Assembly (NCBI RefSeq): GCF_007197775.1
Contig: NZ_CP041638.1
Span: 2,852,001-2,916,000, forward strand
Length of the DNA: 64,000 bases
Direction of reading: 5' to 3'
DNA from: Thalassotalea sp. PS06
GTDB lineage: Bacteria; Pseudomonadota; Gammaproteobacteria; Enterobacterales; Alteromonadaceae
The notes below the pieces were generated by a model that searched no databases, was not told the DNA's origin, and saw only the letters and a list, made by a program, of their open reading frames with translations. The translations under genes were made by a program, and so were the position numbers. Positions 18,317 to 26,504 of the stretch are shown here, in pieces (within the stretch, counting starts at the first letter, position 1; each line of letters begins with the position of its first letter).

Positions 18317-19147
18317 TTATTGCATATTGAGGAATAGCTTGCGAAATTCATTAACGAGGAGTTCGTTACTACTGTTTTTCCGATATACCATATAAATAGG
18401 ACGCTTAATTTGCAATGGCGATTCAATGAGATACAGGGCGTTTTCTGCGATCAGCCCCTCAACCAGTGAATGCGGCAGATAGGCAAATCCACCTTTTGAA
18501 AGAATAACCTCTAAAGCAATCATTGCGGTTGAGGTTTTAAAGTTAGGAACCACTTTGTGATGTAATGCATGTTCTTTGTGAAAGGTGATGCCCCAATCGA
18601 TGAGAATGTAATCGTCGACTTTAGCGTTAAAGTCAGGGCGATTGCCCACCAGGGAAAGATCAAAGTGACCAATTAATTCATTAGCAAAATCGTCATCTTT
18701 AATCGGGTCGGTTAACAAACCAACATCCAACATCCTCTCGTCCAATTTACGCTGTATCGCCTCTCTTACTGAAATTTCAGTACCCAGCACCAACTGCTCA
18801 AATAATTGCAGCGCATCATGAATACGAGAACTGAAAAAGGCATCCCAGACATTTGGGGTGGCGGCAATATTAAAAGAAATTTTTTGCTGATTAGCGATGG
18901 AAACACTTAACTTTGATTGCTCCATTTGACTGACAAGTAAGTGGGCGTGAGCAAGCAGCGCTTCGCCCGCAGAGGTTAATCTGAGATTATTCTTATCGCG
19001 AATTAATAGCTGGGTACCATAAAATTCCTCTAGCTGTTTTATCCTCGCGCTTACTGCCGCCTGGGTAATATAAAGCGTTTCTGCAGCGCGTCCGAAGTGC
19101 TTGTATTCGGCCACCGCCAGAAAAGTTTTATAAACTCTGATATCCAT
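18317..19147 (-). CDS. hdfR: LysR-family regulator HdfR
   Basis: A 276-residue LysR-type regulator with an N-terminal winged helix-turn-helix (FGRAAETLYITQAAVSARI) and a substrate-binding-like C-terminal domain. The first 60 residues match E. coli HdfR closely (KTFL, HFGRAAE.LY.TQ, NN.RLT.AGE), and it is divergent from maoP exactly as in E. coli. The frame opens at GTG 19159; ATG 19147 (MDIRVYKTF) fits the family start better. In E. coli HdfR represses flhDC and activates gltBD; the targets here are unknown. Confidence 0.85.
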   Translation of the reverse strand: MDIRVYKTFLAVAEYKHFGRAAETLYITQAAVSARIKQLEEFYGTQLLIRDKNNLRLTSAGEALLAHAHLLVSQMEQSKLSVSIANQQKISFNIAATPNVWDAFFSSRIHDALQLFEQLVLGTEISVREAIQRKLDERMLDVGLLTDPIKDDDFANELIGHFDLSLVGNRPDFNAKVDDYILIDWGITFHKEHALHHKVVPNFKTSTAMIALEVILSKGGFAYLPHSLVEGLIAENALYLIESPLQIKRPIYMVYRKNSSNELLVNEFRKLFLNMQ

Positions 19148-19374
19148 GTTGTTCGCCACAAAATTCTAATTAACACAAAAGTAAATAAATATTGTCTTCA
19201 CGACAAATATTTTTTGATTTTCTTTTACAAAATATTTTCCTACATTCAACTCAATTAGTCTCATGTGCTAATTACCTTTAACTCTATCGTTGCTTGTTCT
19301 ATTCAATAGAGGATCGATGCCCTCGAGCTCTATTGAGTTACAACTTGTTATTCATGTTTGTTCAGGAGAATCAC

Positions 19375-19710
19375 ATGTTTACGACAATTCGCAAGGGAAA
19401 ATCACCATTTTACGGTGAACAATCATTCAGCTACGGTCTGTCAAGAAGCGGTTATTTTAATCGCCGCGAGTCCCAGGAATTACTGGAATACGGCAAAACC
19501 TTTCAGGATTTATGCACTGGCGCCCTGCTTCCTGAAAATGATGAAGAGCTTCGTTTTGTCCATGATATGCAAACCAGTGATGAAAGCACGCTTTATCCGG
19601 TTCGCTTATGGAAAAAATATCTAGATGCAGTGCAAAAAAGCCGCGTCCATCACAGCTTTTCCCGCAGTAATGGAAAGTCTTATTCAGGTTACTCAGAGGA
19701 GTTTGCCTAG
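19375..19710 (+). CDS. maoP: MaoP (YifE/DUF413) macrodomain Ori organisation protein
   Basis: A 111-residue protein of the DUF413 family. Features shared with E. coli MaoP are the G-x-SRxGxF segment (YGLSRSGYFNRRE), the LxxxGxxF helix (LLEYGKTFQDLCTG), an acidic FV segment, and VRLWKKYL. E. coli MaoP works with the maoS site to shape the Ori macrodomain. ATG 19375 has a GGAGAA site and matches the family length (112); an upstream in-frame start would add an unrelated 27-residue leader. The divergent hdfR neighbour supports orthology. No maoS-like site could be recognised. Confidence 0.88.
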   Translation: MFTTIRKGKSPFYGEQSFSYGLSRSGYFNRRESQELLEYGKTFQDLCTGALLPENDEELRFVHDMQTSDESTLYPVRLWKKYLDAVQKSRVHHSFSRSNGKSYSGYSEEFA

Positions 19711-19862
19711 GCCGTTTTTTAACTGCCGGTTTTAATAAGCATTTTTTTTCGTATCGATAAAAATTTTTAAAGGGTATATTTAAGCTATTTTATATATGCT
19801 CCGCACAAATTTTATCACTGTCCGACGACAGTTCTTAGTTAACCAAATTGAAGAATACGACA

Positions 19863-20909
19863 ATGAAAATTTGCTTCATTATGTACCCTTGGGACCGCGT
19901 GGACCCAGAAACAGATTCAACCCTACGCTTAATTCATGAATGCGTAAAACGAGGCCACACCGTGGCCTTGTCTACGGTTAATAATTTAACCATCAGAGAC
20001 AGTGTTGCCAGTGGTTTTTGCGATGTATTCACGAAGAACAACAAATGCTCGGACAACATCCCCAGCTTTTATAAAAATGCTTCTTTTAAACGGGTACAGC
20101 TGCCATTAGCCGGCTTTGATGCCATTATTATGCGCGCCAACCCGCCGCTGGATACGCTGGCATTAAACTTTCTCGATTCCGTCCGTGGTGACACCTTTAT
20201 CATGAATGATCTCGACGGCTTGCGTATTGCTAACAATAAAATTTATACCGCATCGTTTCAGGACACTGCCAGTGAATTTATTCCGGCCACTCACGTGTCG
20301 AAAAACCGCGATTACCTGGAACGCATTTTTCAGGAATCAGACAGTAACCGCATGATCTTAAAACCCCTCGATGGTTTTGGTGGCCGTGGCGTAATTGTTC
20401 TTGAGAAAAGCGCCAAACAAAGTTTCCGCTCATTGCTGGATTTTTACATTGGCGGTGACGAACATGGTAAAGGCAGTAACTACGTTATTTTGCAGGATTA
20501 TGTTGAAGGTGCTCAGGAAGGTGATGTACGAATTTTGATGCTAAATGGCGAGCCCATTGGCGCGATGAAGCGAATTCCAGCATCGGATGATGTGCGCGCA
20601 AACGTGCATGCCGGCGGTTCAGTCGTGAAACATAAGCTCACCGCTCAAGAGAAAAAACTGTGTAAATATATCGGTCCTAAATTAGTCCGGGATGGTTTGT
20701 ATTTCACAGGGATTGATGTGATTGGCGGCAAACTCATTGAAGTTAATGTGTTAAGCCCTGGCGGCATAGTCCGCATCAATAAACTTAATCGCGTTAAGTT
20801 ACAGTCACAGGTCATTGATTTTGTTGAAAGTGTGGTTCATGCCAAAGAGCTGGTAATGAGCCGTAAGAATGAGTTTCGCCAGGTAATTGAAGATGCTAAC
20901 GCTGTCTGA
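19863..20909 (+). CDS. ATP-grasp ligase, glutathione-synthetase-like
   Basis: A 348-residue ATP-grasp protein. NDLDGLRIANNK, ILKPLDGFGGRGV (ATP-binding loop), EGDVRILMLNGEPIGAMKR and the Mg-binding GIDVIGGKLIEVNVLSPGG near the C-terminus all resemble GshB, but the protein is longer and diverges in the N-terminal domain. It overlaps the next gene by 17 bases, so the two are translationally linked. That partner is an FGase-like/DUF1704 peptidase fusion, and in comparative genomics such ATP-grasp/DUF1704 pairs have been proposed to add and remove amino acids on a peptide or protein. It is therefore probably not the housekeeping glutathione synthetase. ATG 19863 was chosen over TTG 19848. Confidence 0.82.
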   Translation: MKICFIMYPWDRVDPETDSTLRLIHECVKRGHTVALSTVNNLTIRDSVASGFCDVFTKNNKCSDNIPSFYKNASFKRVQLPLAGFDAIIMRANPPLDTLALNFLDSVRGDTFIMNDLDGLRIANNKIYTASFQDTASEFIPATHVSKNRDYLERIFQESDSNRMILKPLDGFGGRGVIVLEKSAKQSFRSLLDFYIGGDEHGKGSNYVILQDYVEGAQEGDVRILMLNGEPIGAMKRIPASDDVRANVHAGGSVVKHKLTAQEKKLCKYIGPKLVRDGLYFTGIDVIGGKLIEVNVLSPGGIVRINKLNRVKLQSQVIDFVESVVHAKELVMSRKNEFRQVIEDANAV

Positions 20910-22881
20910 AAAAGAATGCATCCGCCGCATCAAAAAGCGTGAATGTTTTCATGCCAGTGTTGCCGATGGCGCCTTTACCGTAAAGATTGACGAATATGCG
21001 CCGATTATCTGTGCGGCCATCCATAATGGTCATCGCTTGCGCAGCGAGCTGCAAAAAACGTTTTTGCTAACCAGGCAAGAGCGCTTCTTTGAAGAAGACC
21101 CTTTCACCGATGAGCTAATTTCGTCGTTTCCGATCCAACTGATCGGCAACGACTCGCGCTTTGAGTATGATCTAAACCGCGCCAAAACCCTGTCGACGTA
21201 TTTTAAAACGGCATGGAATAAACAGGTGTGGCAAAAGCCGCTCAGCCCAAAACAGCGCCATATCAGCCATCAAAAGCACCAGTCGTTTTACAATGTGCTT
21301 GAGACCATTATTGAAGCGATTGAAATCGAATTTAACAATGCGATTGTATTTGATATCCATTCATACAATTACAGGCGAATTGAGAAAGACACGCCAACCT
21401 TCAATATCGGCTCGGGACAAATTGATGTCGAACGCTGGGGCAAAGTAGTAGGCCATTTTGAAAAGCAGCTCAATCAAATTGAATTGCCGAATCTGGAAGT
21501 CAGGGCTGCAACCGATGAAGTGTTTCATGGCAGAGGGTATCTGATAACCCATGTAAATTCGCATTTTGACAACACCTTAGTATTACCAACCGAGGTAAAA
21601 AAAGTCTTTATGGATGAAACCAGCGGTGATGTCTATCCCCTGGTTTTAGAAGAGCTTAAAGCCGGCTTTAAGGACGCGATATCTGAAACCGCGGCGTATT
21701 TTATGCGTCGCTATGGCAAGAAAAAGCGGGTACGAAAAGCCGACGTTTTATCATCGAGCATTGGCAAAGAAGTGATTAATCTTGACAAGCAACTCTTCAC
21801 TCTTGCCCGTCACGTTGAGACCCTAAACTTTATTAACCCGGTTAATTTAGTAGCTGAGCGCAATAAGTTTTTAAAGCGTAACAGTTACCTGGCGCCGGCG
21901 TTTAAATACAAGCAACTGGATATCAATCCCTATGACTTCAGAGAACAGCTATATAAATTGCCTGTTGATGATGTTTCGGATGCCAGCATTGGCCAGCTTT
22001 ATCGCCATGTCATTGATAATCTGGCGAACAAAATCGATTTATTGACCTCCATAGGTACTGAGGATTTTGTTTACAACTCGTTAAAATACTATGGTGAGCC
22101 AAGTCAGGCAGATATTGCTAATGCCAGATTTTTACTGCACTTAAACCCTGAAGATGCAGCTGATGCCCAGCCATTAACGGCCGATCGGGCGATTGAATAT
22201 TTCCGTCAGCAAGCCTCTGACTGGGGACTAAAATGCCGCATTGAAAAGTCATCCAAGATTGTGGCAAAAGCTATGGTTAACAATGAAAAAGCCCAGTTAT
22301 TGATTAATAAGGATGCAATGTTTTCCAAACAGGAAATCCATGCGTTTGCGTATCATGAGCTTGGTATTCATATGCTGACGACTATCAATGCTAAGCAACA
22401 ACCACTCAGGGTGTTTGGTCTTGGGTTGCCGGGCAATACCTATGCTCAGGAAGGTCTTGCACTATACAGCGAATATTGCTCAGGAAGTTTGACGATAGAT
22501 AGACTTCAGACCATCGCCTTGCGGGTAATCGCGGTGAAATACATGTTAGAACACGGCGATTTTGTTAAAACCTATCATGCCCTGTTAAATGATTATGACC
22601 TTGAAAAAGACAAGGCATTTACCCTGACAACCCGGGTTTACCGGGGCGGCGGATTTACTAAAGATTATTTGTATCTAAAGGGTTTTCGCGATGTTATGGG
22701 GCTTGCCAAACTAGGTTCGATAGATAACCTTTTAGTCGGCAAAACCGGTCTGCTGGACTTTGCTGTCACCAATGAGTTGGTGGAACGAGGCATGATCAAC
22801 AAACCTGAGCCTCTGTTTGAACTTAATTACCAGGAAAGTGGCAATCCGATATTAGATTTCATAGTGAACTCATTAAAGTAA
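20893..22881 (+). CDS. N-formylglutamate amidohydrolase-like / DUF1704 metallopeptidase fusion
   Basis: A 662-residue protein with two parts. Residues about 20-270 look like an N-formylglutamate amidohydrolase domain (ICAAIHNGH, VFDIHSYNYRR, GRGYLITHVNSHFDN). Residues about 300-660 are DUF1704, the QEGLA family, with HELGIH (H488, E489, H493) and the downstream Glu in QEGLA (E520). HExxxH plus this Glu is the zinc site of the eukaryotic relatives MATCAP/KIAA0895, which remove C-terminal tyrosine from tubulin. The bacterial family has been annotated as flavohemoglobin expression-modulating, without a mechanism. Linked to the ATP-grasp ligase by overlap, it may be the remover in an add/remove cycle. 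Substrate unknown. A terminator follows at 22904. Confidence 0.83.
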   Translation: MLTLSEKECIRRIKKRECFHASVADGAFTVKIDEYAPIICAAIHNGHRLRSELQKTFLLTRQERFFEEDPFTDELISSFPIQLIGNDSRFEYDLNRAKTLSTYFKTAWNKQVWQKPLSPKQRHISHQKHQSFYNVLETIIEAIEIEFNNAIVFDIHSYNYRRIEKDTPTFNIGSGQIDVERWGKVVGHFEKQLNQIELPNLEVRAATDEVFHGRGYLITHVNSHFDNTLVLPTEVKKVFMDETSGDVYPLVLEELKAGFKDAISETAAYFMRRYGKKKRVRKADVLSSSIGKEVINLDKQLFTLARHVETLNFINPVNLVAERNKFLKRNSYLAPAFKYKQLDINPYDFREQLYKLPVDDVSDASIGQLYRHVIDNLANKIDLLTSIGTEDFVYNSLKYYGEPSQADIANARFLLHLNPEDAADAQPLTADRAIEYFRQQASDWGLKCRIEKSSKIVAKAMVNNEKAQLLINKDAMFSKQEIHAFAYHELGIHMLTTINAKQQPLRVFGLGLPGNTYAQEGLALYSEYCSGSLTIDRLQTIALRVIAVKYMLEHGDFVKTYHALLNDYDLEKDKAFTLTTRVYRGGGFTKDYLYLKGFRDVMGLAKLGSIDNLLVGKTGLLDFAVTNELVERGMINKPEPLFELNYQESGNPILDFIVNSLK

Positions 22882-22903
22882 ATTCACTTAAACCTTAAAA
22901 AAT

Positions 22904-22928
22904 AAAAGCCGCTCTCTGAGCGGCTTTT
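22904..22928. terminator. Bidirectional terminator
   Basis: A perfect 11-bp stem AAAAGCCGCTC/GAGCGGCTTTT with a 3-base loop between the convergent DUF1704 and MFS genes; it works in both directions. Confidence 0.9.
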
Positions 22929-22952
22929 GTTTATCTAACACAGTGATGTCGA

Positions 22953-24284
22953 TTATGACTGAGTATTGGTGACATTCGGCGTTGCACTTTTTCTGGTTAG
23001 CGGCTCAACTTTCGGGATAAGAATCCATACCGCTAACATGGCAATAATTGCCAACGAGGCACCGATAACAAACGCCGGCGTGTAGTTACCATCAGCGGTT
23101 AAAATTGGTACAAGCGCTGTTAGACCAACCGCACCAAGTTTTGCCGCCATACCGGAAATACCCGCTAAGGTACCCACCGCTTTTTTGCCTAGCAAGTCAC
23201 TTGGCAGGGTTTGTACGTTACCGATTGCTGTCTGGAAACCAAACAGGATAACCGCCATGATCAATACCGCAACAACTGGTGCACCTGGGTTTGCCATTGC
23301 CAGTAATGCCGGCAACATGATTAAACACCCCAAAGTAATGGTTAGCTTACGGGTTTTATCAGTACTCCAACCGGCTTTCATCCGGTTTTGTGCCAGCAGC
23401 CCGCCAAACCATGCACCAAACATAGCGCCTACATAAGGAACCCAACCGTAAATACCGATAGATTTCACATCCATTGCATAAACTTCGTTCAGATAGATTG
23501 GGATCCAGAATACAAACAACCACCAGATTGGATCGATAGCCGCCGATGCGATAATCACCCCCCAACTTTGCTTGTGTGATAATAGCTCACCGGTGCTCGG
23601 GTTATACTCTTCCTCTTCAACACCGCCTTCGGTCGTTTCGCTGCGGCGCTGACCAGTAAGAATATATTCACGCTCTTCTTCAGTGATCCAAGGGTGAGAG
23701 CCCGGAGGCGCTTTCACCAGCACTAACCAAGGAATAAGCCATAACAGCCCCACTAAACCAACAATTACAAACACCATCTTCCAGCTGAAATATACGGTTA
23801 AGAATGCGATTAGAGGAATAGCAACGATACCACCGATGGCAGCACCTGAGTTAAAGATACCTTGCGCCAGGGCTCGCTCTTTGGTTGGGAACCATTCCGC
23901 ATTACCCTTGGCTGCGCCCGGCCAGTTACCGGCTTCCGCTACACCTAAAATTGCGCGGAAGATACTAAAACTTAGAACGCCTTGCGCAAATGCATGGGCA
24001 ACCGTAGCTAACGACCAGACACCAATGGAAAGTACAAAACCGATTCGGGTGCCAACCCAGTCGAAAATTTTACCGAAAATTGCCTGACCAAATGCATAGG
24101 CAAATACAAACACGATAGAAATATTAGCGTAGATCTGCTTACGTTCTAAGGCAGATTCATCTGGGAATAGGTCTTCGACAATATCTGGCCAAAGTACACT
24201 CAGAGACTGACGGTCGATGTAGTTAATGATGGTGGCTAGAGCGATCAGCATGATCACCCACCAACGTAATCCTTTCACTTGCAT
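22953..24284 (-). CDS. MFS transporter, hexuronate/ACS type
   Basis: A 443-residue, 12-helix major-facilitator protein of the anion:cation symporter group (starts LRWWVIMLIALATIINYIDRQ, close in style to ExuT). GAGGT precedes the ATG. It is the last gene of a minus-strand unit with kdgF and a hydroxyacid dehydrogenase, which points to uptake of (unsaturated) uronates from alginate or pectin across the inner membrane. The exact substrate is inferred from neighbours. Confidence 0.87.
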   Translation of the reverse strand: MQVKGLRWWVIMLIALATIINYIDRQSLSVLWPDIVEDLFPDESALERKQIYANISIVFVFAYAFGQAIFGKIFDWVGTRIGFVLSIGVWSLATVAHAFAQGVLSFSIFRAILGVAEAGNWPGAAKGNAEWFPTKERALAQGIFNSGAAIGGIVAIPLIAFLTVYFSWKMVFVIVGLVGLLWLIPWLVLVKAPPGSHPWITEEEREYILTGQRRSETTEGGVEEEEYNPSTGELLSHKQSWGVIIASAAIDPIWWLFVFWIPIYLNEVYAMDVKSIGIYGWVPYVGAMFGAWFGGLLAQNRMKAGWSTDKTRKLTITLGCLIMLPALLAMANPGAPVVAVLIMAVILFGFQTAIGNVQTLPSDLLGKKAVGTLAGISGMAAKLGAVGLTALVPILTADGNYTPAFVIGASLAIIAMLAVWILIPKVEPLTRKSATPNVTNTQS

Positions 24285-24324
24285 CTTGTTGTACCTCGTA
24301 TTTTTTTAATTTTTCTTTTATTAA

Positions 24325-24675
24325 TTATTCTTCGATGAAGTCTTCACGAGCCGGGCTAAAGGTATCAATTAGGATACCGCCGGTTGGAGATACCGCGCCG
24401 TGCTCAACATGAGGAGGGATCAAACAGCTGTCTCCTGCTTTCATCACTTTCACTACACCGTCAATGCTGAAGTGAAACTCACCTTCTTCTACATAAGTTA
24501 CCTGAGAATGGCGATGCTTGTGCACATAGCCTTCTGCACCTTTATCAAACCAAACCTTAACTGCCATCAATTCATGGTTATAACCGAGCATCTGACGCTT
24601 TAATCCGCCACCTAAATCTTCAATTTCGGTCTCGTTACCAAATAAAAAATGTTCACTTTGCTTTTGCATTTTCAT
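24325..24675 (-). CDS. kdgF: KdgF-type cupin, unsaturated uronate linearisation
   Basis: A 116-residue single-domain cupin. Metal-ligand-like H52, H54, Q58 and H89 (HKHRHSQVTY, PPHVEHG) are followed by D104, F106 and R110, matching residues reported as important in KdgF. KdgF turns 4,5-unsaturated galacturonate or alginate-derived monomers into linear ketonised forms (DKI or DEHU). It lies between the transporter and dehydrogenase genes in the same unit, 40 bases before the transporter start. General sugar-binding cupins are the alternative, but context and length favour KdgF. Confidence 0.82.
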   Translation of the reverse strand: MKMQKQSEHFLFGNETEIEDLGGGLKRQMLGYNHELMAVKVWFDKGAEGYVHKHRHSQVTYVEEGEFHFSIDGVVKVMKAGDSCLIPPHVEHGAVSPTGGILIDTFSPAREDFIEE

Positions 24676-24852
24676 ATTTCCTAATGGTATTGATACTTTA
24701 AAAAACCGCTTGCTGGTTTCATTTGGACTTTACCTTTTTTCTCTCAGGCTTATAAAGTCCAAAGTACCTTTACCGTTTGTGTAAAAAGCGCGGTAACCAT
24801 ATCTCCGATGAGTTAGGTTTCGCCGCGCCTTTCTAATAACTTGTTTTTTAAC

Positions 24853-25731
24853 TTACTTTTTTAAAGTAAGGAAATAATCAAAGATTTCCGGAACGTTGCC
24901 ATTCCCCATACCCGCATCAAAAGCAGCTTGTAAGTTCTCAGAAGAACCTTCGGCAATTTTTGAAACCGTACCTAAATCTTCAACCATCTTTAAGAAGTAG
25001 CCAAGGTCTTTGTTGGCATTAGCAATTGAAAAACCAAGGTCGCTGTTATTATCAACCGCGTAGTTTTTACAAAACTGCATAAATGGAGAGTTGGAAGGAC
25101 CCGTCGACATGATGTCGAATAATTGTTGACGGTCAACGCCAGCTAAGTCAGCTACGGCAAACGCTTGTGACATGGCACAAACCGTAGTCATACCCATAAA
25201 GTTATTGATTAGCTTAGTAGTGTGACCTGCGCCCAGAGCACCTAAGTGGAATACGTTCTCACCCTGCTCTTCAAGCACTGGCTTAACTTTATTAAAGGTA
25301 TCAATATCACCAGCAGCCATGATGTTTAATAGACCATCTTTTGCGTGAGCAGGTGTACGACCAAGTGGTGCGTCAATCATGCCTACACCTTTGGCAGCTA
25401 AATCAGCTCCAATTTTCTTGGTAGAGGTTGGGATTGATGTACCAAAATCAACCAAAACAGAACCTTCTTTGATACCGGCCAAAATACCTTCATCGCCGTA
25501 TACCACTTTCTCAACAATGGCAGAAGTTGTCAGACACAGCATGACAATATCACTCGCTTCAGCCAGCTCTTTTGCTGAGCTTGCCGCTTTCGCACCGCGG
25601 GCAACACAGGCTGCTACCGCATCCTGGTTAAGATCCATTACATTCAGCTCATAGCCTTTATTTTGTAAGTTCTCGACCATGTTGCCGCCCATAAGGCCAA
25701 GGCCGATAAAACCAATGACAGGTTTTGACAT
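24853..25731 (-). CDS. Beta-hydroxyacid dehydrogenase (GarR/YihU-like), candidate uronate-derivative reductase
   Basis: A 292-residue NAD(P)-dependent dehydrogenase. The nucleotide loop GFIGLGLMGGNM is at the N-terminus, with DAPLGRTPAHA near 120 and the catalytic-lysine segment KLINNFM near 170. The GRT variant and KLINN are closer to sulfolactaldehyde reductase YihU than to classical tartronate semialdehyde reductase. In alginate-using vibrios an enzyme of this superfamily reduces DEHU to KDG, and with kdgF next door that role is likely here. No sulfoquinovose genes are present. A strong AGGAG site makes this the first gene of the unit; operator-like palindromes lie upstream. Confidence 0.8.
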   Translation of the reverse strand: MSKPVIGFIGLGLMGGNMVENLQNKGYELNVMDLNQDAVAACVARGAKAASSAKELAEASDIVMLCLTTSAIVEKVVYGDEGILAGIKEGSVLVDFGTSIPTSTKKIGADLAAKGVGMIDAPLGRTPAHAKDGLLNIMAAGDIDTFNKVKPVLEEQGENVFHLGALGAGHTTKLINNFMGMTTVCAMSQAFAVADLAGVDRQQLFDIMSTGPSNSPFMQFCKNYAVDNNSDLGFSIANANKDLGYFLKMVEDLGTVSKIAEGSSENLQAAFDAGMGNGNVPEIFDYFLTLKK

Positions 25732-26504
25732 TTTTCACTCCTGAATTGTTTAGCGCCAAACTTCATTGAGGATAGTCAAATTATCCTCCCCAGATTCCGT
25801 GCACTACATTTTTTATATTTAGATTCAATAAAGCCCCAGGAAACAAACTCAGATAACAGGACTTCATATTCATAATCTTTTGCAAACAGACCACGGTGGC
25901 TATCCGCAAAAGTACTAACCAATGATTAGAATTTCGCTTTACACATAACTACCAGGCAATTGAGCACTAACGAGCATTGTTATCTCAGCAGACGCTGGCG
26001 ATGTTGTTCGAATGTATCGATGTGTTAATTCAAACAATAGGCAAAACAATTGTCAAGCATTTTGGTTAACCATTTTGTTTTACAGTTTGATTTTAGGCAT
26101 TACCAAAGCCATTATTCCTCAGCCTGAACAAAGCCCTTACCAGTGTATTTGGCAATACTCCTAGCTTGATTGATTTTTATAATATTGAATTCAATGATGA
26201 AAGCTTTTATCAACAATCAACTATTAGGAAGGAATTTTTCTTATCGTTTTCAATTTATTGAAACCTCGAAAAACCACTATACAACCCCCTAAAAATAAGA
26301 CCTTAAGGATTCACAACGATTATCACTGAACAACTTGGTAATACCATAAATCAATTAAAAACCGATTTTATGTAATACCAATAATGTGAATTATCTGTAA
26401 ATTTTGTAATACCACTTGTTGAACAACGCATAACAATGTGCAATATTTAACCTACCCATAACCGGGACAACGATAAAACAAAAAATAATATCTAGGGGAG
26501 AACC
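25732..26504. promoter_or_regulatory. Uronate divergent control region with GntR-type palindromes
   Basis: This 773-base AT-rich gap separates the divergent dehydrogenase and TonB receptor genes and holds no convincing gene. It contains TGGTTAACCA (26063-26072, within TTTTGGTTAACCATTTTG) and, nearer the receptor, TGGTAATACCA (26336-26346) plus two partial copies TGTAATACCA (26371-26380 and 26405-26414) spaced 34-35 bases apart. TGGTA-N-TACCA resembles the operators of GntR regulators such as UxuR/ExuR that sense uronates. No such regulator gene is in the window. Confidence 0.6.

Noticed and set aside
19863..20909. Calling the ATP-grasp gene the housekeeping glutathione synthetase gshB
   Set aside because: It is longer than GshB, has a divergent N-terminal domain and overlaps a DUF1704 peptidase gene rather than typical gshB neighbours.
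24853..25731. Sulfoquinovose pathway (YihU) assignment for the dehydrogenase
   Set aside because: The motif is YihU-like, but no other sulfoquinovose genes are present and kdgF plus a uronate-type transporter are in the same unit.
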